Shown: in pieces, positions 44,503 through 53,850 of the stretch | How positions within the stretch are numbered: the stretch's first letter is position 1 | Layout of the letters: each line of letters opens with the position of its first letter | Program-made: the position numbers and the translations under genes | Source of the DNA: Spongiivirga sp046524175 | GTDB taxonomy: Bacteria > Bacteroidota > Bacteroidia > Flavobacteriales > Flavobacteriaceae | Length of the DNA: 64,000 nt | Reading direction: 5' to 3' | Assembly: GCF_046524175.1 (NCBI RefSeq) | Contig: NZ_JBEFZF010000002.1 | Location: 186,001 to 250,000, forward strand | The notes under the pieces: model-generated | What the model was told of the DNA's origin: nothing | Database searches by the model: none | What the model saw: the letters and a program-made list of their open reading frames with translations, nothing else

Positions 44503-45852
44503 TTAAACAAGCTTCATTTTTACTGGATCCCATTTCATGAACTTATCGTTAAAATAACTATCGTTGCATAATAAAGCTGGTGCTGCAGCCCTAAAACCGA
44601 ATATAGGGTCTTCAATTACACTACCGTTATTTCTGATGGCATTAATTAAATTTCCGTGATGGTCGTAATGCGCTCCTTTATAGCCTTCTTCTGCCTTAAA
44701 AACAGTTTCAGTTGGGGGTAGTATCTTCTTTCTTTCTGTTGGTTGAATTCCTTTTTCTTTCATTTTAGCTAACTCAAAAGGATCATCTGTCGAAACATTA
44801 TTTGTGCGGAGTACAACTTCTCTCCATTTTACATCCATGGACCCTTTACTACCTACGATTCTTAAATAGGTGGTTCCACTGGTTCCATCAACAAAATTGC
44901 AACGCAGCGAGAGGTTAAATCCAGGATGTTCTTTTGCTTCAGGATAACTAAACGAACCTAACAATACATCGGGTACTTCACGCCCATCTTTCCAATAACG
45001 CAGTCCTCCAAGTGCACTTATTTTATTCGGACCTTTAGAGTTGGTAATAAAATGTAGACTTGAAAACAAATGAACAAACAAGTCTCCCGACATTCCGGTA
45101 CCGTAATCTAAATAATTGCGCCATCTAAAAAATCGCATTGCATCAAAAGGTCTGTCGGTAGTATTAGAAATATACTTTTTCCAGCGTACTGTTTTGAGTG
45201 AAGCATCATCGGGAATGGCGTATTGCCAAGCACCAACCGGGGAATGCCTGGCCCAAAAGCCTTCTGCATAATTAAGATCACCAATGGCGCCTGCTGCTAG
45301 TAGTTCTTTTGCTTTTTCATTACCTAGTGAAGATAACCCCTGGCTACCTACCATCATTATCTTTCCTGATTTTTTCCAAGCGTTTATTAAATCCCATCCT
45401 TCTTTTACACTATGCACCATTGGTTTTTCGCAATACACATGTTTACCTGCATTGAGTGCATCAATAGCAATTTGTTTATGCCAGTGGTCAGGTGTTCCGA
45501 TAATTACGACATCCACGTCTTTTCGTTTTAAGATGTCTTTGTAATCGAAGGTGGTATAAATGTCTTTTCCGTACTTCTTTTTTATATCTTCTAACCGACC
45601 AGCGTATAGATCACAAGCAGCTACAAAATTGACTCCTTCGTGTAACAAAGCAGTCTTTAAATTTTCCATCCCCATAATTCCAGTTCCGATTACCGCATAG
45701 TTCAGAATTGATTTTCCTGTAAAAGAAGACGACCTTTTAAGTATTTGAAAAGTACGGTTTTCTGAAGCTGACGTTAAGAGTGGTGTTGCAAGGGCAGCAA
45801 CTCCAGCAAGACTTGCTTTTTTGATAAAATTTCTTCGGTTGTTAGAACTCAT
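44503..45852 (-). CDS. Gfo/Idh/MocA family oxidoreductase with Tat signal
   Basis: A 449-residue NAD(P)-dependent sugar dehydrogenase. The start at 45852 overlaps the previous stop as ATGA and exposes a twin-arginine signal (NRRNFIKKASLAG, about 5-30), so it is exported folded, probably with a bound cofactor. The Rossmann motif is YAVIGTGIMGMENL near 53; the sugar-binding motif region has CEKPMVHS near 140. Together with the two DUF1080 proteins it forms a 3-keto-sugar pathway: oxidise the glycoside at C3, cleave the keto-glycoside, and rereduce the sugar. Confidence 0.92.
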   Translation of the reverse strand: MSSNNRRNFIKKASLAGVAALATPLLTSASENRTFQILKRSSSFTGKSILNYAVIGTGIMGMENLKTALLHEGVNFVAACDLYAGRLEDIKKKYGKDIYTTFDYKDILKRKDVDVVIIGTPDHWHKQIAIDALNAGKHVYCEKPMVHSVKEGWDLINAWKKSGKIMMVGSQGLSSLGNEKAKELLAAGAIGDLNYAEGFWARHSPVGAWQYAIPDDASLKTVRWKKYISNTTDRPFDAMRFFRWRNYLDYGTGMSGDLFVHLFSSLHFITNSKGPNKISALGGLRYWKDGREVPDVLLGSFSYPEAKEHPGFNLSLRCNFVDGTSGTTYLRIVGSKGSMDVKWREVVLRTNNVSTDDPFELAKMKEKGIQPTERKKILPPTETVFKAEEGYKGAHYDHHGNLINAIRNNGSVIEDPIFGFRAAAPALLCNDSYFNDKFMKWDPVKMKLV

Positions 45853-46460
45853 AGTTGTTGTATATAGATGTTTCTCCACTTTACTTTAATACCGCCACCA
45901 TCATGAATTTGTAACGCAATACTACCTTTTCCTTCAGCTATTTTATTATCAGAAAGTTGGATCATTTCAATGTCATTTAACCAGGTTGTAACTACAGGCC
46001 CTTCAACCCGTATTTTCATGGTATTCCATTCACCCATTTTAAGCGCTCGGTCTTTATACGGTTCTGGTTTAATAAGCCAACCACGACCATACGATTCATA
46101 AATACCACCAGTATTATTTTCTGGTGGTGCGACTTCAACTTGCCAGCCGCTTATTTTGGTACCATCAATGGTCGAGCGAAAAAAAACTCCACTATTACCA
46201 TTAGCCTCTTGTTTAAAATCTATTGTTAGGACGAAATTGTCATAAAAGGTTTCGGTGGCTAGATAACCATATTGAGCATCCGGACCACTTTCACATATAA
46301 GTTCTCCATCTTGCACATACCATTTTTCGGTCCCGTAGGCTTTCCAACCATCGAGATTTTTACCATTGAATAGTGATTCTTTTTTTGGTTCGCAGCTGGT
46401 GATGAGAACGCCGAATAGGAAAATGAAAATTTTCCGTCTTGTTTTTAAAAGGTAAGACAT
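45849..46460 (-). CDS. DUF1080 (3-keto-disaccharide hydrolase-like) lipoprotein
   Basis: A 203-residue lipoprotein (lipid cysteine C23 in LITSCEPK). The single DUF1080 jelly roll shows LFNGKNLDGWKAYG, GNSGVFFRS, GWQVEV and IALQIHDGGGIKVKWRNI. It is the first gene of the three-gene sugar cassette and overlaps the dehydrogenase by 4 bases. It differs enough from the gene at 43716 to suggest distinct substrates or anomers. Confidence 0.9.
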   Translation of the reverse strand: MSYLLKTRRKIFIFLFGVLITSCEPKKESLFNGKNLDGWKAYGTEKWYVQDGELICESGPDAQYGYLATETFYDNFVLTIDFKQEANGNSGVFFRSTIDGTKISGWQVEVAPPENNTGGIYESYGRGWLIKPEPYKDRALKMGEWNTMKIRVEGPVVTTWLNDIEMIQLSDNKIAEGKGSIALQIHDGGGIKVKWRNIYIQQL

Positions 46461-46553
46461 TAAGGTTGGTGTTTAGGTTGATTATAAGCCAATTAAAAGT
46501 AGCAAATATTTTGAACACCTACGAAATACCATTTTGTCAATTGCTAATAAAAA

Positions 46554-46577
46554 AAGCACAGCCTACTGGCTGTGCTT
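46554..46577 (-). terminator. Terminator after the M57 metalloprotease gene
   Basis: A perfect 10-bp stem (46554-46563 with 46568-46577) with a 4-base loop; on the minus strand it is followed by T residues (complement of the A run ending at 46555). It lies 27 bases after the protease stop. Confidence 0.85.
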
Positions 46578-46604
46578 AGAATTGAAATATATGCTGTTAA
46601 TTGA

Positions 46605-47441
46605 TTAATATAAATAATTCAATGCGGTAACATCATTATTATTAAACTCCCCATTGGTCGAGAAGCTAAAACAAGCCAACATAATCGATGTTGGGTCGTA
46701 ACCTGCAGGAGTGCCGGGAATTCTAATTGCCCCAACGCCTGCGCTACCTTCATTTTGATTTTGACCACAGCTTTGACGGCTAAAATAGTCAGTATGCCTA
46801 AACCCAACAGAGTGCCCAATCTCATGAGTCATTACATGTTCATTTACATTCGGATTTGCATTATCAAGTCCGTATACTTGTACGAATTTGTTAGGTCGCC
46901 CGTTTGATGGGAAACCAGCAGAACCGCCAGAACCATTTTGGTTAGGGTTACGATATACTACCATATCATATGGCTCATAGTTTGTGCCAAATGTAAGTGT
47001 AAACCTGATACTTAAATTTAAGCGGTTATAGTTGTTAATAGCCCATTGTAAACCTGTACGATTGTTTTGAGTAAGACCAAAACCACCACCACCAGTATAT
47101 CCAATAACTCGTATGGTCCTTGGGCTAACTAGATTGTTAGTTCGGTATTGCTCACTTTGAACGCCACCATTAAGTTCCATTGTTTCGATATAGTCTTTGG
47201 TAAGTGCGATATCGCCTTCTACCATATAACGCTTTTCTGTAGAACCGTCAGGTAGCACAAAATCGGTTAGTGCTACATCACTAGGATTAAAAGCCAATGA
47301 GGTTAATTTGGCTATAATATCTTCAGAGATTTCAGCATTTGCCTCATCTTCGATAAGATCGGAATTTTCTTTTTCACATGATGTTGTAAGTAAACCTATA
47401 GATAATATAGATAATACAACATAGTTTTTAACTTTTTTCAT
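46605..47441 (-). CDS. HEIGH-type zinc metalloprotease (peptidase M57), lipoprotein
   Basis: A 278-residue exported protease. The lipoprotein signal ends LLTTSCEKE (cysteine near 22). A propeptide-like part covers about 25-105. The catalytic domain has HVMTHEIGHSVGFRHTDYF near 210: an HExxHxxGxxH zinc site with three histidines and the catalytic glutamate. A likely Met-turn lies in SIMLACFSF. The protein matches M57/dual-action HEIGH proteases of Bacteroidota. It diverges from the secreted subtilase at 47778. Confidence 0.92.
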   Translation of the reverse strand: MKKVKNYVVLSILSIGLLTTSCEKENSDLIEDEANAEISEDIIAKLTSLAFNPSDVALTDFVLPDGSTEKRYMVEGDIALTKDYIETMELNGGVQSEQYRTNNLVSPRTIRVIGYTGGGGFGLTQNNRTGLQWAINNYNRLNLSIRFTLTFGTNYEPYDMVVYRNPNQNGSGGSAGFPSNGRPNKFVQVYGLDNANPNVNEHVMTHEIGHSVGFRHTDYFSRQSCGQNQNEGSAGVGAIRIPGTPAGYDPTSIMLACFSFSTNGEFNNNDVTALNYLY

Positions 47442-47777
47442 CGCTAAGTTAATTTTGGTTAATGTTTGATTTTAAATTGAAGCATATATTTCAAAGAACC
47501 CTTTAAAGATAACTACGAAATACATTTTTTTCAAATAAATAGTTAAAATATCACAAAAAAATAGAGATTTTTTGTTTTTTTAATCAAAATGTTATCAAAT
47601 TATCAAATTCATTCATCGATCAGGCACGATGCCTAAAGGGCTTATCGACGAATTACACTATTCTTAAAATATTCATGATTTTTCCTCTCAAATTGTAGGA
47701 AAATTAGTATTTAACTAAATTTAATATTCTTTTTTCATAAATTGTGTTTAATTGTTAAAAATTGCTTATTAAACAAA
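47442..47777. other. AT-rich divergent intergenic region (336 bp)
   Basis: It separates two secreted peptidase genes. Apart from the minus-strand promoter candidate at 47504-47535 and a small 5-bp inverted repeat (47622-47634, AGGCA/TGCCT) near its centre, I see only long A and T runs. Confidence 0.4.
47504..47535 (-). promoter_or_regulatory. Candidate promoter for the M57 protease
   Basis: On the minus strand TTTG (complement of 47532-47535) is followed by 20 bases and TATCTTTA (47511-47504). The -7 element matches seven of eight consensus positions and the spacing is normal. The leader would be about 55 bases. Confidence 0.5.
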
Positions 47778-50588
47778 ATGAAACTTTTTCTTGTTTTCAT
47801 GACTCTTTTTTGTGTCGTTTGGTCAGGTATTGGTCAGCAGGATAATCCCTGTAAAAAGTGGAGTCATTTTGAAGTGTTTGAATCTGGAGTTTTGGCTTCG
47901 AAAAAGCAATCTTCCTATTTTTTACAGCATACTCATGGTACTGAAGCGATTGAAAATTATCAATTAATCAGGAGACTGGATTCAAATCATGCCATTGTTG
48001 TCGCCTCTGTTTTGGATGATAACTTAGTACAGGTTAATGACCTTTGGAAATTGTCTCCGAACATTGATTTAGAAGATGTAACTCAACAAATATTTGTAAT
48101 TAGAGTTAGGGATAACACCCGGCTATTGGCTAATATGCTTAGAGTTCAGGGTGTTGAGATTTTAAAACAGAATGAAGGGCGATTGGTCGTCGCTTGTAAT
48201 AATGCAATTATTAGCCATATCGTGTTACCCAATGATAACGTTACTTATGTAGGGAAAGAGGCAATCATTACTAAAAAAGAGTCTGTTGTGAGTGATTTAA
48301 ATCCCACTATAAATGGCATAAATGCGTTAAAAGATACGTATCCTGATCTGTTAGGAGCTAACATAACGGTTGGGATTAAAGACAACCAGTTTAACCCTGA
48401 TGATATTGATCTTATTGGCAAGAGGGTAGACTCTCCTATTATTTCTGAGACCATAGATAATCACGCAACTGATATGTCAACGATCATTAGTGGACTAGGT
48501 AATAGCTCAGCAACTAGCACGGGTGTCGCTACTGGTACAATGATCTTTTTATCTGATTTTAATGAGGTTTTCCCGGATGATCAAACAATACTTAATAATG
48601 CACAGGTTCAGATTCAAAATCACTCGTACGGAACAGAAATTGAAAGTTTCTATGGTGAGCTAGCAGCTGAATATGACGATATGGTCGCTGTGAATCCGCA
48701 AATGCTACATGTTTTTTCTTCGGGCAATAGCGGGGGGGCATCTTCTGAAAATGGTACTTATGCAGGAATTGAAGGATTTGCTAATCTTACTGGAAATTTC
48801 AAAATGGCTAAAAATACGTTGCTAGTAGGTGCCATTAACGAATTGAATCAACCAACCGACTTTTCATCAAAAGGTCCGGCCTATGACGGTCGATTGAAAC
48901 CAGAATTAGTCGCGTATAGTTTTGAAGGCACCTCAAATACAGCAGCGTTAGTTTCAGGTGCTGCTCTTTTGGTTAGTGAAGCATATGAAAATGAAACAGC
49001 CAACCAACCAACTGCGGCAATGTTAAAGTCAGTATTAATTAATACGGCCACTGATGTTGGTGCTAAAGGACCCGACTTTTCAACAGGTTATGGTAGTTTG
49101 AATGCTAAAAAAGCTATCGATTTAGTAAAAAAGGGGACCTATATAAGTGACATAATCGCTAATAATGAAACTAAAAATTATAGTGTGACCGTGCCGGAAA
49201 ATGTAAAACATATTAAAGTTACTTTAGTTTGGACAGACCCCGCGGCTAGTCCTAATGACAATATTGCTTTAGTAAATGATCTTGATCTTAGCTTAATTGA
49301 TTCTAGAGACAATGAAATTTTGCCTTGGGTTTTAAACACAGATTCAACTGCAGCGACACTGCAATTACCTGCTATTCGCGCAATTGATAATATAAATACG
49401 GTAGAACAGCTAACACTTGAAACAGCTGCTGCTGGTGATTACTTTATAAAGGTAAGTGCAGGGACATTGACCGAAGACCAAGCCTTTTCAGTTTCATACT
49501 ATTGGGAAAGCGAAGAGGCATTTAGTTGGACATACCCTTTGGAAAATGAAAACTACCCATACAACGGCGATTTTGTCAATGTAGTTCGATGGTCGCAGAC
49601 ATTCCCTGAAAACACTTTGGGATCTATAGCTGTTCGCTATAATAATGAAGCAGAATGGCAGCTAATAGATAATGCTGTTACTGTTAGCGATGGCTTTTAT
49701 CAATGGGATCCTCCTGTAGATTATTCGGGTATTGCTCAGCTAAGAATGACCATTGATGACACCAACTTTCTATCTGAAGTATTTTCCATTTCAAGGTCAT
49801 TTAACGTTCAAGTATCGCTTAATTGTGAAGCCACAGTAGAGTTGAATTGGCCAAACACAACCAATGCCGCAGGGTACGAGATTTACAATTTACAAGAAAA
49901 ACAAATGCAAGCGATAGCACAGGTGCAGGATACGGTGTTCAGCTTTGACAAAACAGGATATGTGACTACCTTCTTCGCAGTAGCTCCTGTTTTTACCAAT
50001 GATCGAAAAGCCTTGAGAAGCCCTACAATTAGTTACCAAGATTTTGGCGAGCGGTGTTATTTTGATACGATATCAGCCGAGCTAAGTGATGATCAAAATG
50101 GCATAGAAATCACTTCCCAATTAAGTAGTTTAAGTGGTATTGAAGACATATCAATTTTAAAAATACTAGCTGACGGACAAGAAATAGTGATCGAAAACTT
50201 ATCAGGTTTTATCAATTCGCAGATTTCAGTAGTTGATAACGATCCTGATCTTGGACAAAACCGTTACAAGTTTCTAATCAATACAATTAATGGTGGTACT
50301 ATTGAATCTGATATAGTTTCGGCATTTTTCTTTACTGAAAAGGATCCCTATTTGTTATTTCCGAATCCTGTGATTGATAAAGGGGTGAATGTGTATAGCA
50401 ACAAAAGTGATGATGAATTCGTTGTTTTTGAATTATATGATTTAAAGGGAAGATTGCTCATACAGCGTGAGATAACTTCTGATCGCGATTTTGTCAATAC
50501 CGAAACACTTCAATCCGGAGTATACCTGTATAGTATTGAATCATCTAAAAAAAACTACAAAAGCGGGAAAGTGATTATTGGTAAGTAA
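47778..50588 (+). CDS. Secreted S8 (subtilisin-like) serine peptidase with type IX sorting domain
   Basis: A 936-residue secreted peptidase. The start at 47778 gives a signal peptide (MKLFLVFMTLFCVV to GIGQ); a frame from TTG at 47742 would bury it. After a propeptide (about 25-190) the S8 domain carries the Asp in VGIKDNQF, the His in IDNHATDM, the oxyanion Asn in FSSGNSGG and the Ser in GTSNTAALVSG, so the triad is complete although the motifs are atypical. Beta-sandwich domains follow, and the last 75 residues (LFPNPVIDKGVNVY to SGKVIIGK) form a type IX secretion C-terminal signal. It should be exported to the cell surface or medium. Confidence 0.93.
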   Translation: MKLFLVFMTLFCVVWSGIGQQDNPCKKWSHFEVFESGVLASKKQSSYFLQHTHGTEAIENYQLIRRLDSNHAIVVASVLDDNLVQVNDLWKLSPNIDLEDVTQQIFVIRVRDNTRLLANMLRVQGVEILKQNEGRLVVACNNAIISHIVLPNDNVTYVGKEAIITKKESVVSDLNPTINGINALKDTYPDLLGANITVGIKDNQFNPDDIDLIGKRVDSPIISETIDNHATDMSTIISGLGNSSATSTGVATGTMIFLSDFNEVFPDDQTILNNAQVQIQNHSYGTEIESFYGELAAEYDDMVAVNPQMLHVFSSGNSGGASSENGTYAGIEGFANLTGNFKMAKNTLLVGAINELNQPTDFSSKGPAYDGRLKPELVAYSFEGTSNTAALVSGAALLVSEAYENETANQPTAAMLKSVLINTATDVGAKGPDFSTGYGSLNAKKAIDLVKKGTYISDIIANNETKNYSVTVPENVKHIKVTLVWTDPAASPNDNIALVNDLDLSLIDSRDNEILPWVLNTDSTAATLQLPAIRAIDNINTVEQLTLETAAAGDYFIKVSAGTLTEDQAFSVSYYWESEEAFSWTYPLENENYPYNGDFVNVVRWSQTFPENTLGSIAVRYNNEAEWQLIDNAVTVSDGFYQWDPPVDYSGIAQLRMTIDDTNFLSEVFSISRSFNVQVSLNCEATVELNWPNTTNAAGYEIYNLQEKQMQAIAQVQDTVFSFDKTGYVTTFFAVAPVFTNDRKALRSPTISYQDFGERCYFDTISAELSDDQNGIEITSQLSSLSGIEDISILKILADGQEIVIENLSGFINSQISVVDNDPDLGQNRYKFLINTINGGTIESDIVSAFFFTEKDPYLLFPNPVIDKGVNVYSNKSDDEFVVFELYDLKGRLLIQREITSDRDFVNTETLQSGVYLYSIESSKKNYKSGKVIIGK

Positions 50589-50608
50589 ACCAAGTAATAT
50601 TAAAAATT

Positions 50609-50638
50609 AAAACCCCTCTTCAAATGAAAAGGGGTTTT
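50609..50638 (+). terminator. Terminator after the S8 peptidase gene
   Basis: AAAACCCC (50609-50616) pairs with GGGGTTTT (50631-50638); the inner part extends the stem with one mismatch. It ends in a T run 20 bases after the stop. Confidence 0.8.
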
Positions 50639-50696
50639 CTTTGTTTTAGGTGTGGTCTACAAACTAGGTCATTAATAAATTAAGGGTAGGGGGCTG

Positions 50697-51065
50697 TTAT
50701 AATTTAAAAACAGTAACGGTAAAGAAAACCAACACGGGCACTAAAAGTGCAATTGTTAAGGCGTTGTTTAGGCTTCGATCATCTTCACTTTCATTTCGAT
50801 TCAGTCGTTCAAGTTGTTTTTCTCTACCGTCGTTGTTAAAATATTTATAGCATATAAATAGACTAAGGGGGCATAAAAACAGTGTTATCAGTCGCGTAGT
50901 TAGGTTAAGTTCAAATGGCAATAGGTTAATGGCTTGCTGCATATAATAAAATAAGGTAGCAGCTACTATTAATGATGACTGTAAGTGTGGGTTCACTTCA
51001 GTTATACCAGCGTAGGTTATGTATGTATAGATTTTAGAGTAAAAAAAGGTAACCGGGTTGATCAT
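50697..51065 (-). CDS. Small membrane protein of unknown function
   Basis: A 122-residue protein that I do not recognise. Three hydrophobic segments lie at about 30-45, 58-75 and 102-120, with a charged stretch containing REKQLERLNRNESEDD between the second and third. It is isolated: 223 bases separate it from the ribE stop, and it converges on the S8 peptidase terminator. Confidence 0.6.
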   Translation of the reverse strand: MINPVTFFYSKIYTYITYAGITEVNPHLQSSLIVAATLFYYMQQAINLLPFELNLTTRLITLFLCPLSLFICYKYFNNDGREKQLERLNRNESEDDRSLNNALTIALLVPVLVFFTVTVFKL

Positions 51066-51288
51066 TTGTATTTATTGTTGTTATGTACAATTTGATTTTG
51101 AATGTTCTTTCGGTTGGGTGGTACAAATATACCGCCATGTGTAGGATAAAGTTGTTATGCAGGCATAATGTATTTCGATAAAAATCATATTTCATCGATA
51201 AAATACATCTTTTTTACATAAATCACCCAGTTTTGAGACTGTTGTTTACAACAGTATTAAGGCCAATTTTAGGTAAAAATGTTGAAAA

Positions 51289-51876
51289 TCAAGCTAGTTT
51301 GTGAAGTCTTGCAACGTACTTTCCAATAACGTCGAACTCTAAATTAACGATCGTTCCTTTTTTAAAGGTTTTAAAGTTGGTGTGCTCATAGGTATAAGGA
51401 ATGATCGCTACACTAAATCCATTTGTTTTTGAGTCAACAACGGTTAAGCTTGTGCCATTTACAGTGATGGACCCCTTCTCTATTGTAATATTGTTAAGGG
51501 ACGCGTCATATTCAAAGCTAAAGACCCAACTACCATTTTCATCTGTTACGTTAATACACGTAGCAGTCTGATCTACGTGACCTTGTACAATATGTCCATC
51601 AAGTCGTGCACCCAACTGCATAGCCCGCTCGAGATTAACAATATCCCCAACTTGTAAATCTCCAATGTTGGTTTTATCTAAGGTCTCTTTGATAGCTGTC
51701 ACCGTATATTCATCATCATGGATAGCAACCACGGTCAAACAAACCCCGTTGTGCATGACACTTTGGTCTATTTTTAGCTCATTAGCTAACTCATTTTTAA
51801 TAGTAATATGAAGATTGTCTTTTTCGTTTTCAAGACCCGTTACTACTCCTAAAGCTTCAACAATACCGGTAAACAT
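51289..51876 (-). CDS. ribE: Riboflavin synthase, alpha subunit
   Basis: Converts two 6,7-dimethyl-8-ribityllumazine molecules to riboflavin. The 195-residue protein has the two tandem lumazine-binding repeats of the family. The first begins MFTGIVEALGVV with SVMHNGVCLTVV; the second has LDGHIVQGHVD and GSITVNGTSLTVV. Length is normal. The start codon faces pdxA across a 61-base spacer, and no FMN riboswitch fits in that space. Confidence 0.97.
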   Translation of the reverse strand: MFTGIVEALGVVTGLENEKDNLHITIKNELANELKIDQSVMHNGVCLTVVAIHDDEYTVTAIKETLDKTNIGDLQVGDIVNLERAMQLGARLDGHIVQGHVDQTATCINVTDENGSWVFSFEYDASLNNITIEKGSITVNGTSLTVVDSKTNGFSVAIIPYTYEHTNFKTFKKGTIVNLEFDVIGKYVARLHKLA

Positions 51877-51894
51877 GATTCGATGAAATTAAAG

Positions 51895-51902
51895 TACATT
51901 TG
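51895..51902 (+). promoter_or_regulatory. Candidate -7 element for pdxA
   Basis: TACATTTG matches TAnnTTTG exactly, 35 bases before the pdxA ATG. No clear TTG was found at the usual distance upstream, which lies inside ribE. Confidence 0.45.
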
Positions 51903-51908
51903 TAATAT

Positions 51909-51916
51909 CAAAAGTA
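51909..51916 (-). promoter_or_regulatory. Candidate -7 element for ribE
   Basis: The minus strand reads TACTTTTG, an exact consensus match 32 bases before the ribE ATG. A TTG lies 14 bases upstream and another 24 bases upstream, neither at the ideal distance. Confidence 0.45.
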
Positions 51917-51937
51917 GTACAAAACCACATCAACTTA

Positions 51938-52990
51938 ATGCAAAATAAAGAAAAGATAAAGGTAGGAATTTCTGTAGGTGATCTTAATGGCATAGGAAGC
52001 GAAGTCATCATGAAAACATTTCAGGATAAGCGGATACTCGAATTATGTACTCCAGTCATATTCGCATCGGCAAAAACACTTTCTTACTTAAAAAAGCAGT
52101 TAAATCTACAGCTTGATTTTTTCGGTATTGACAGTGCATCAAAAGCGGTACATGGTAAAATAAATGTGGTTAACATCTGGAGAGAACATGTCAACATTAA
52201 TTTTGGTCAAGAAGATGAAACAATAGGTACATATGCTATTAAATCTTTAAAAGCTGCGACGTTGGCATTGAAAAATAACGAAATTGATGTGTTGGTAACT
52301 GCACCGATCAATAAATCGAATATTCAGGCTGAAGATTTTAAATTCCCCGGACATACTGATTATTTAGATCAGGAATTAGAAGGTAACAGCTTAATGTTCA
52401 TGATTACCAATTCATTGCGAGTAGGATTGCTCACAGATCATGTCCCTGTAAAAGATGTGACCAACAATATTAATGAAGAGTTGATCACTAAAAAATTGAC
52501 TACAATTAACGAGTCATTAAAGGTTGATTTCGGTATCCGAAAGCCCAAAATCGCAGTCTTAGGGATCAATCCACATGTGGGGGATAATGGAGTGATAGGA
52601 AAAGAAGACGATGAGGTGTTAAAACCAGCATTAGCTAAACTTAATGAAAGAGGGTTTTTGGCGTATGGTCCTTATGCGGCCGATAGTTTTTTTGGATCTG
52701 ACAACTACAAAAAGTTCGATGCAGTAATTGCAGCCTACCACGACCAGGGCTTGATTCCTTTTAAAACGCTATCATTTGGACAAGGAGTAAATTATACTGC
52801 CGGACTAAGTCATGTTCGCACTTCTCCTGATCATGGCACAGCCTATGAAATAGCAGGGAAAGGCCTGGCAGATCATAGCTCGTTTGAGGAAGCTGTTTTT
52901 AAAGCAATATCAATTTACAAAAACCGTTCTGAGTATAAGGTTCTTAGCGCAAATCCGCTGCAAAAACAGAAAAAGGAAAAAAGTCGCTAA
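51938..52990 (+). CDS. pdxA: 4-hydroxythreonine-4-phosphate dehydrogenase
   Basis: Oxidises 4-phosphohydroxy-L-threonine in pyridoxal phosphate synthesis. The 350-residue protein has GISVGDLNGIGSEV at the N terminus, the metal and substrate motifs FPGHTDYLDQE and AAYHDQGLIPFK, and the final RTSPDHGTAYEIAGKG. These are the classic PdxA signatures with the three metal-binding histidines. It is divergent from ribE; a spacer of 172 bases follows before the next small gene. Confidence 0.97.
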   Translation: MQNKEKIKVGISVGDLNGIGSEVIMKTFQDKRILELCTPVIFASAKTLSYLKKQLNLQLDFFGIDSASKAVHGKINVVNIWREHVNINFGQEDETIGTYAIKSLKAATLALKNNEIDVLVTAPINKSNIQAEDFKFPGHTDYLDQELEGNSLMFMITNSLRVGLLTDHVPVKDVTNNINEELITKKLTTINESLKVDFGIRKPKIAVLGINPHVGDNGVIGKEDDEVLKPALAKLNERGFLAYGPYAADSFFGSDNYKKFDAVIAAYHDQGLIPFKTLSFGQGVNYTAGLSHVRTSPDHGTAYEIAGKGLADHSSFEEAVFKAISIYKNRSEYKVLSANPLQKQKKEKSR

Positions 52991-53162
52991 ATTCACTAAG
53001 GCTTCGCCAAACCATATATCCGATTTTCACTGCACATAAACCTATTTTGTGTTTTTCATATTCATTTACTGGTATTTAACCGAAAAGTGGTAGGGTAAAC
53101 CCCGTGGTTAGTTTAGGTTTGTGCCATAATATAAAAGTAACTAACTAAATCCCTCAAACATC

Positions 53163-53327
53163 ATGCAAGCAGTTTTAGTACTTAAAGAAGCATATAAAAG
53201 AAAATTATCAAACGTAAAAGGTATTGAGGCCGTAACGGTAAAAACATTTACTTGGGTATACCTAACGTTAATTTCTTTAGGCTTGTTAACTTTTGCTTAT
53301 AACGCAATCGTTTCTTTATTAGGATAG
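53163..53327 (+). CDS. 54-residue single-helix membrane protein
   Basis: A short gene with ATG at 53163. The first 28 residues are basic and polar (KEAYKRKLSNVKG); the rest is one membrane helix (about 29-50) ending in SLLG. It is flanked by noncoding DNA and followed within 30 bases by a strong terminator, which argues that it is a real, separately transcribed gene. Its role is unknown. Similar short helices are found in stress or respiratory small proteins, but I cannot place it. Confidence 0.6.
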   Translation: MQAVLVLKEAYKRKLSNVKGIEAVTVKTFTWVYLTLISLGLLTFAYNAIVSLLG

Positions 53328-53354
53328 GTAAAGCACTTAAGCTTTTCAACATAT

Positions 53355-53380
53355 AGCCTCTTCGTTGTTTCGAAGGGGCT
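53355..53380 (+). terminator. Terminator after the 54-residue gene
   Basis: AGCCTCTTCG (53355-53364) pairs with CGAAGGGGCT (53371-53380) across a 6-base loop with one G-T pair, followed by six T. Confidence 0.85.
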
Positions 53381-53436
53381 TTTTTCGTTATTTTTTTGAA
53401 TAAAACCATACTTTTGATGTGTCTTTTTGATCGCAT

Positions 53437-53850
53437 TTGAAATTGGAAAAAATCAAATCAAACAACACTGTAAAACACCTGTTAGAAAACAAGCTCTTTT
53501 TTCTAACACTTGTTACCTATGTATTATTGAGTTTGGCTTCGGGATCTTTTGATATGAAACCAAGCTATAACCAAACTGAAGATTACACAGTCGATTTAAG
53601 TTTCTGGATTATTCTATTTGCGTTAATATGTCCTATAATTACATTGCTGTCCTATCTCATCATTCAAATAATAAAAAGAAAAACATCGGTCCTGTTTTCT
53701 GCTTTGCATTTGGCTCTAATCATATTGACAGCTGTCGTTTCATTCTACTTTTATGATATACAGTTTTTTGTTTTTATATTATTCATCGCTCAAATCATCG
53801 TTTTTTTCTTGAATTTGTTATTTGTAATAGGTGTTTTGGCCAAAAAATAG
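53437..53850 (+). CDS. Membrane protein of unknown function, TTG start
   Basis: A 137-residue protein with four predicted helices (about 20-37, 56-76, 84-103, 108-133) and no recognised domain. No suitable ATG exists: an in-frame stop lies at 53428, TTG codons at 53437 and 53443 are the only plausible starts, and the next methionine is at about residue 42. It lies between the small membrane gene and the DUF177 promoter. Confidence 0.6.
   Translation: MKLEKIKSNNTVKHLLENKLFFLTLVTYVLLSLASGSFDMKPSYNQTEDYTVDLSFWIILFALICPIITLLSYLIIQIIKRKTSVLFSALHLALIILTAVVSFYFYDIQFFVFILFIAQIIVFFLNLLFVIGVLAKK

Noticed and set aside
47742..47777. Longer N terminus of the S8 peptidase from TTG at 47742
   Set aside because: The extra 12 residues would precede the signal peptide; the ATG at 47778 gives a normal signal.
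51877..51937. FMN riboswitch before ribE
   Set aside because: The 61-base spacer is shared with pdxA and is too short for the aptamer; no conserved core is seen.
53248..53436. 62-codon basic frame on the minus strand
   Set aside because: It overlaps the 54-residue gene and its terminator antisense and is rich in Lys from T-rich noncoding DNA.
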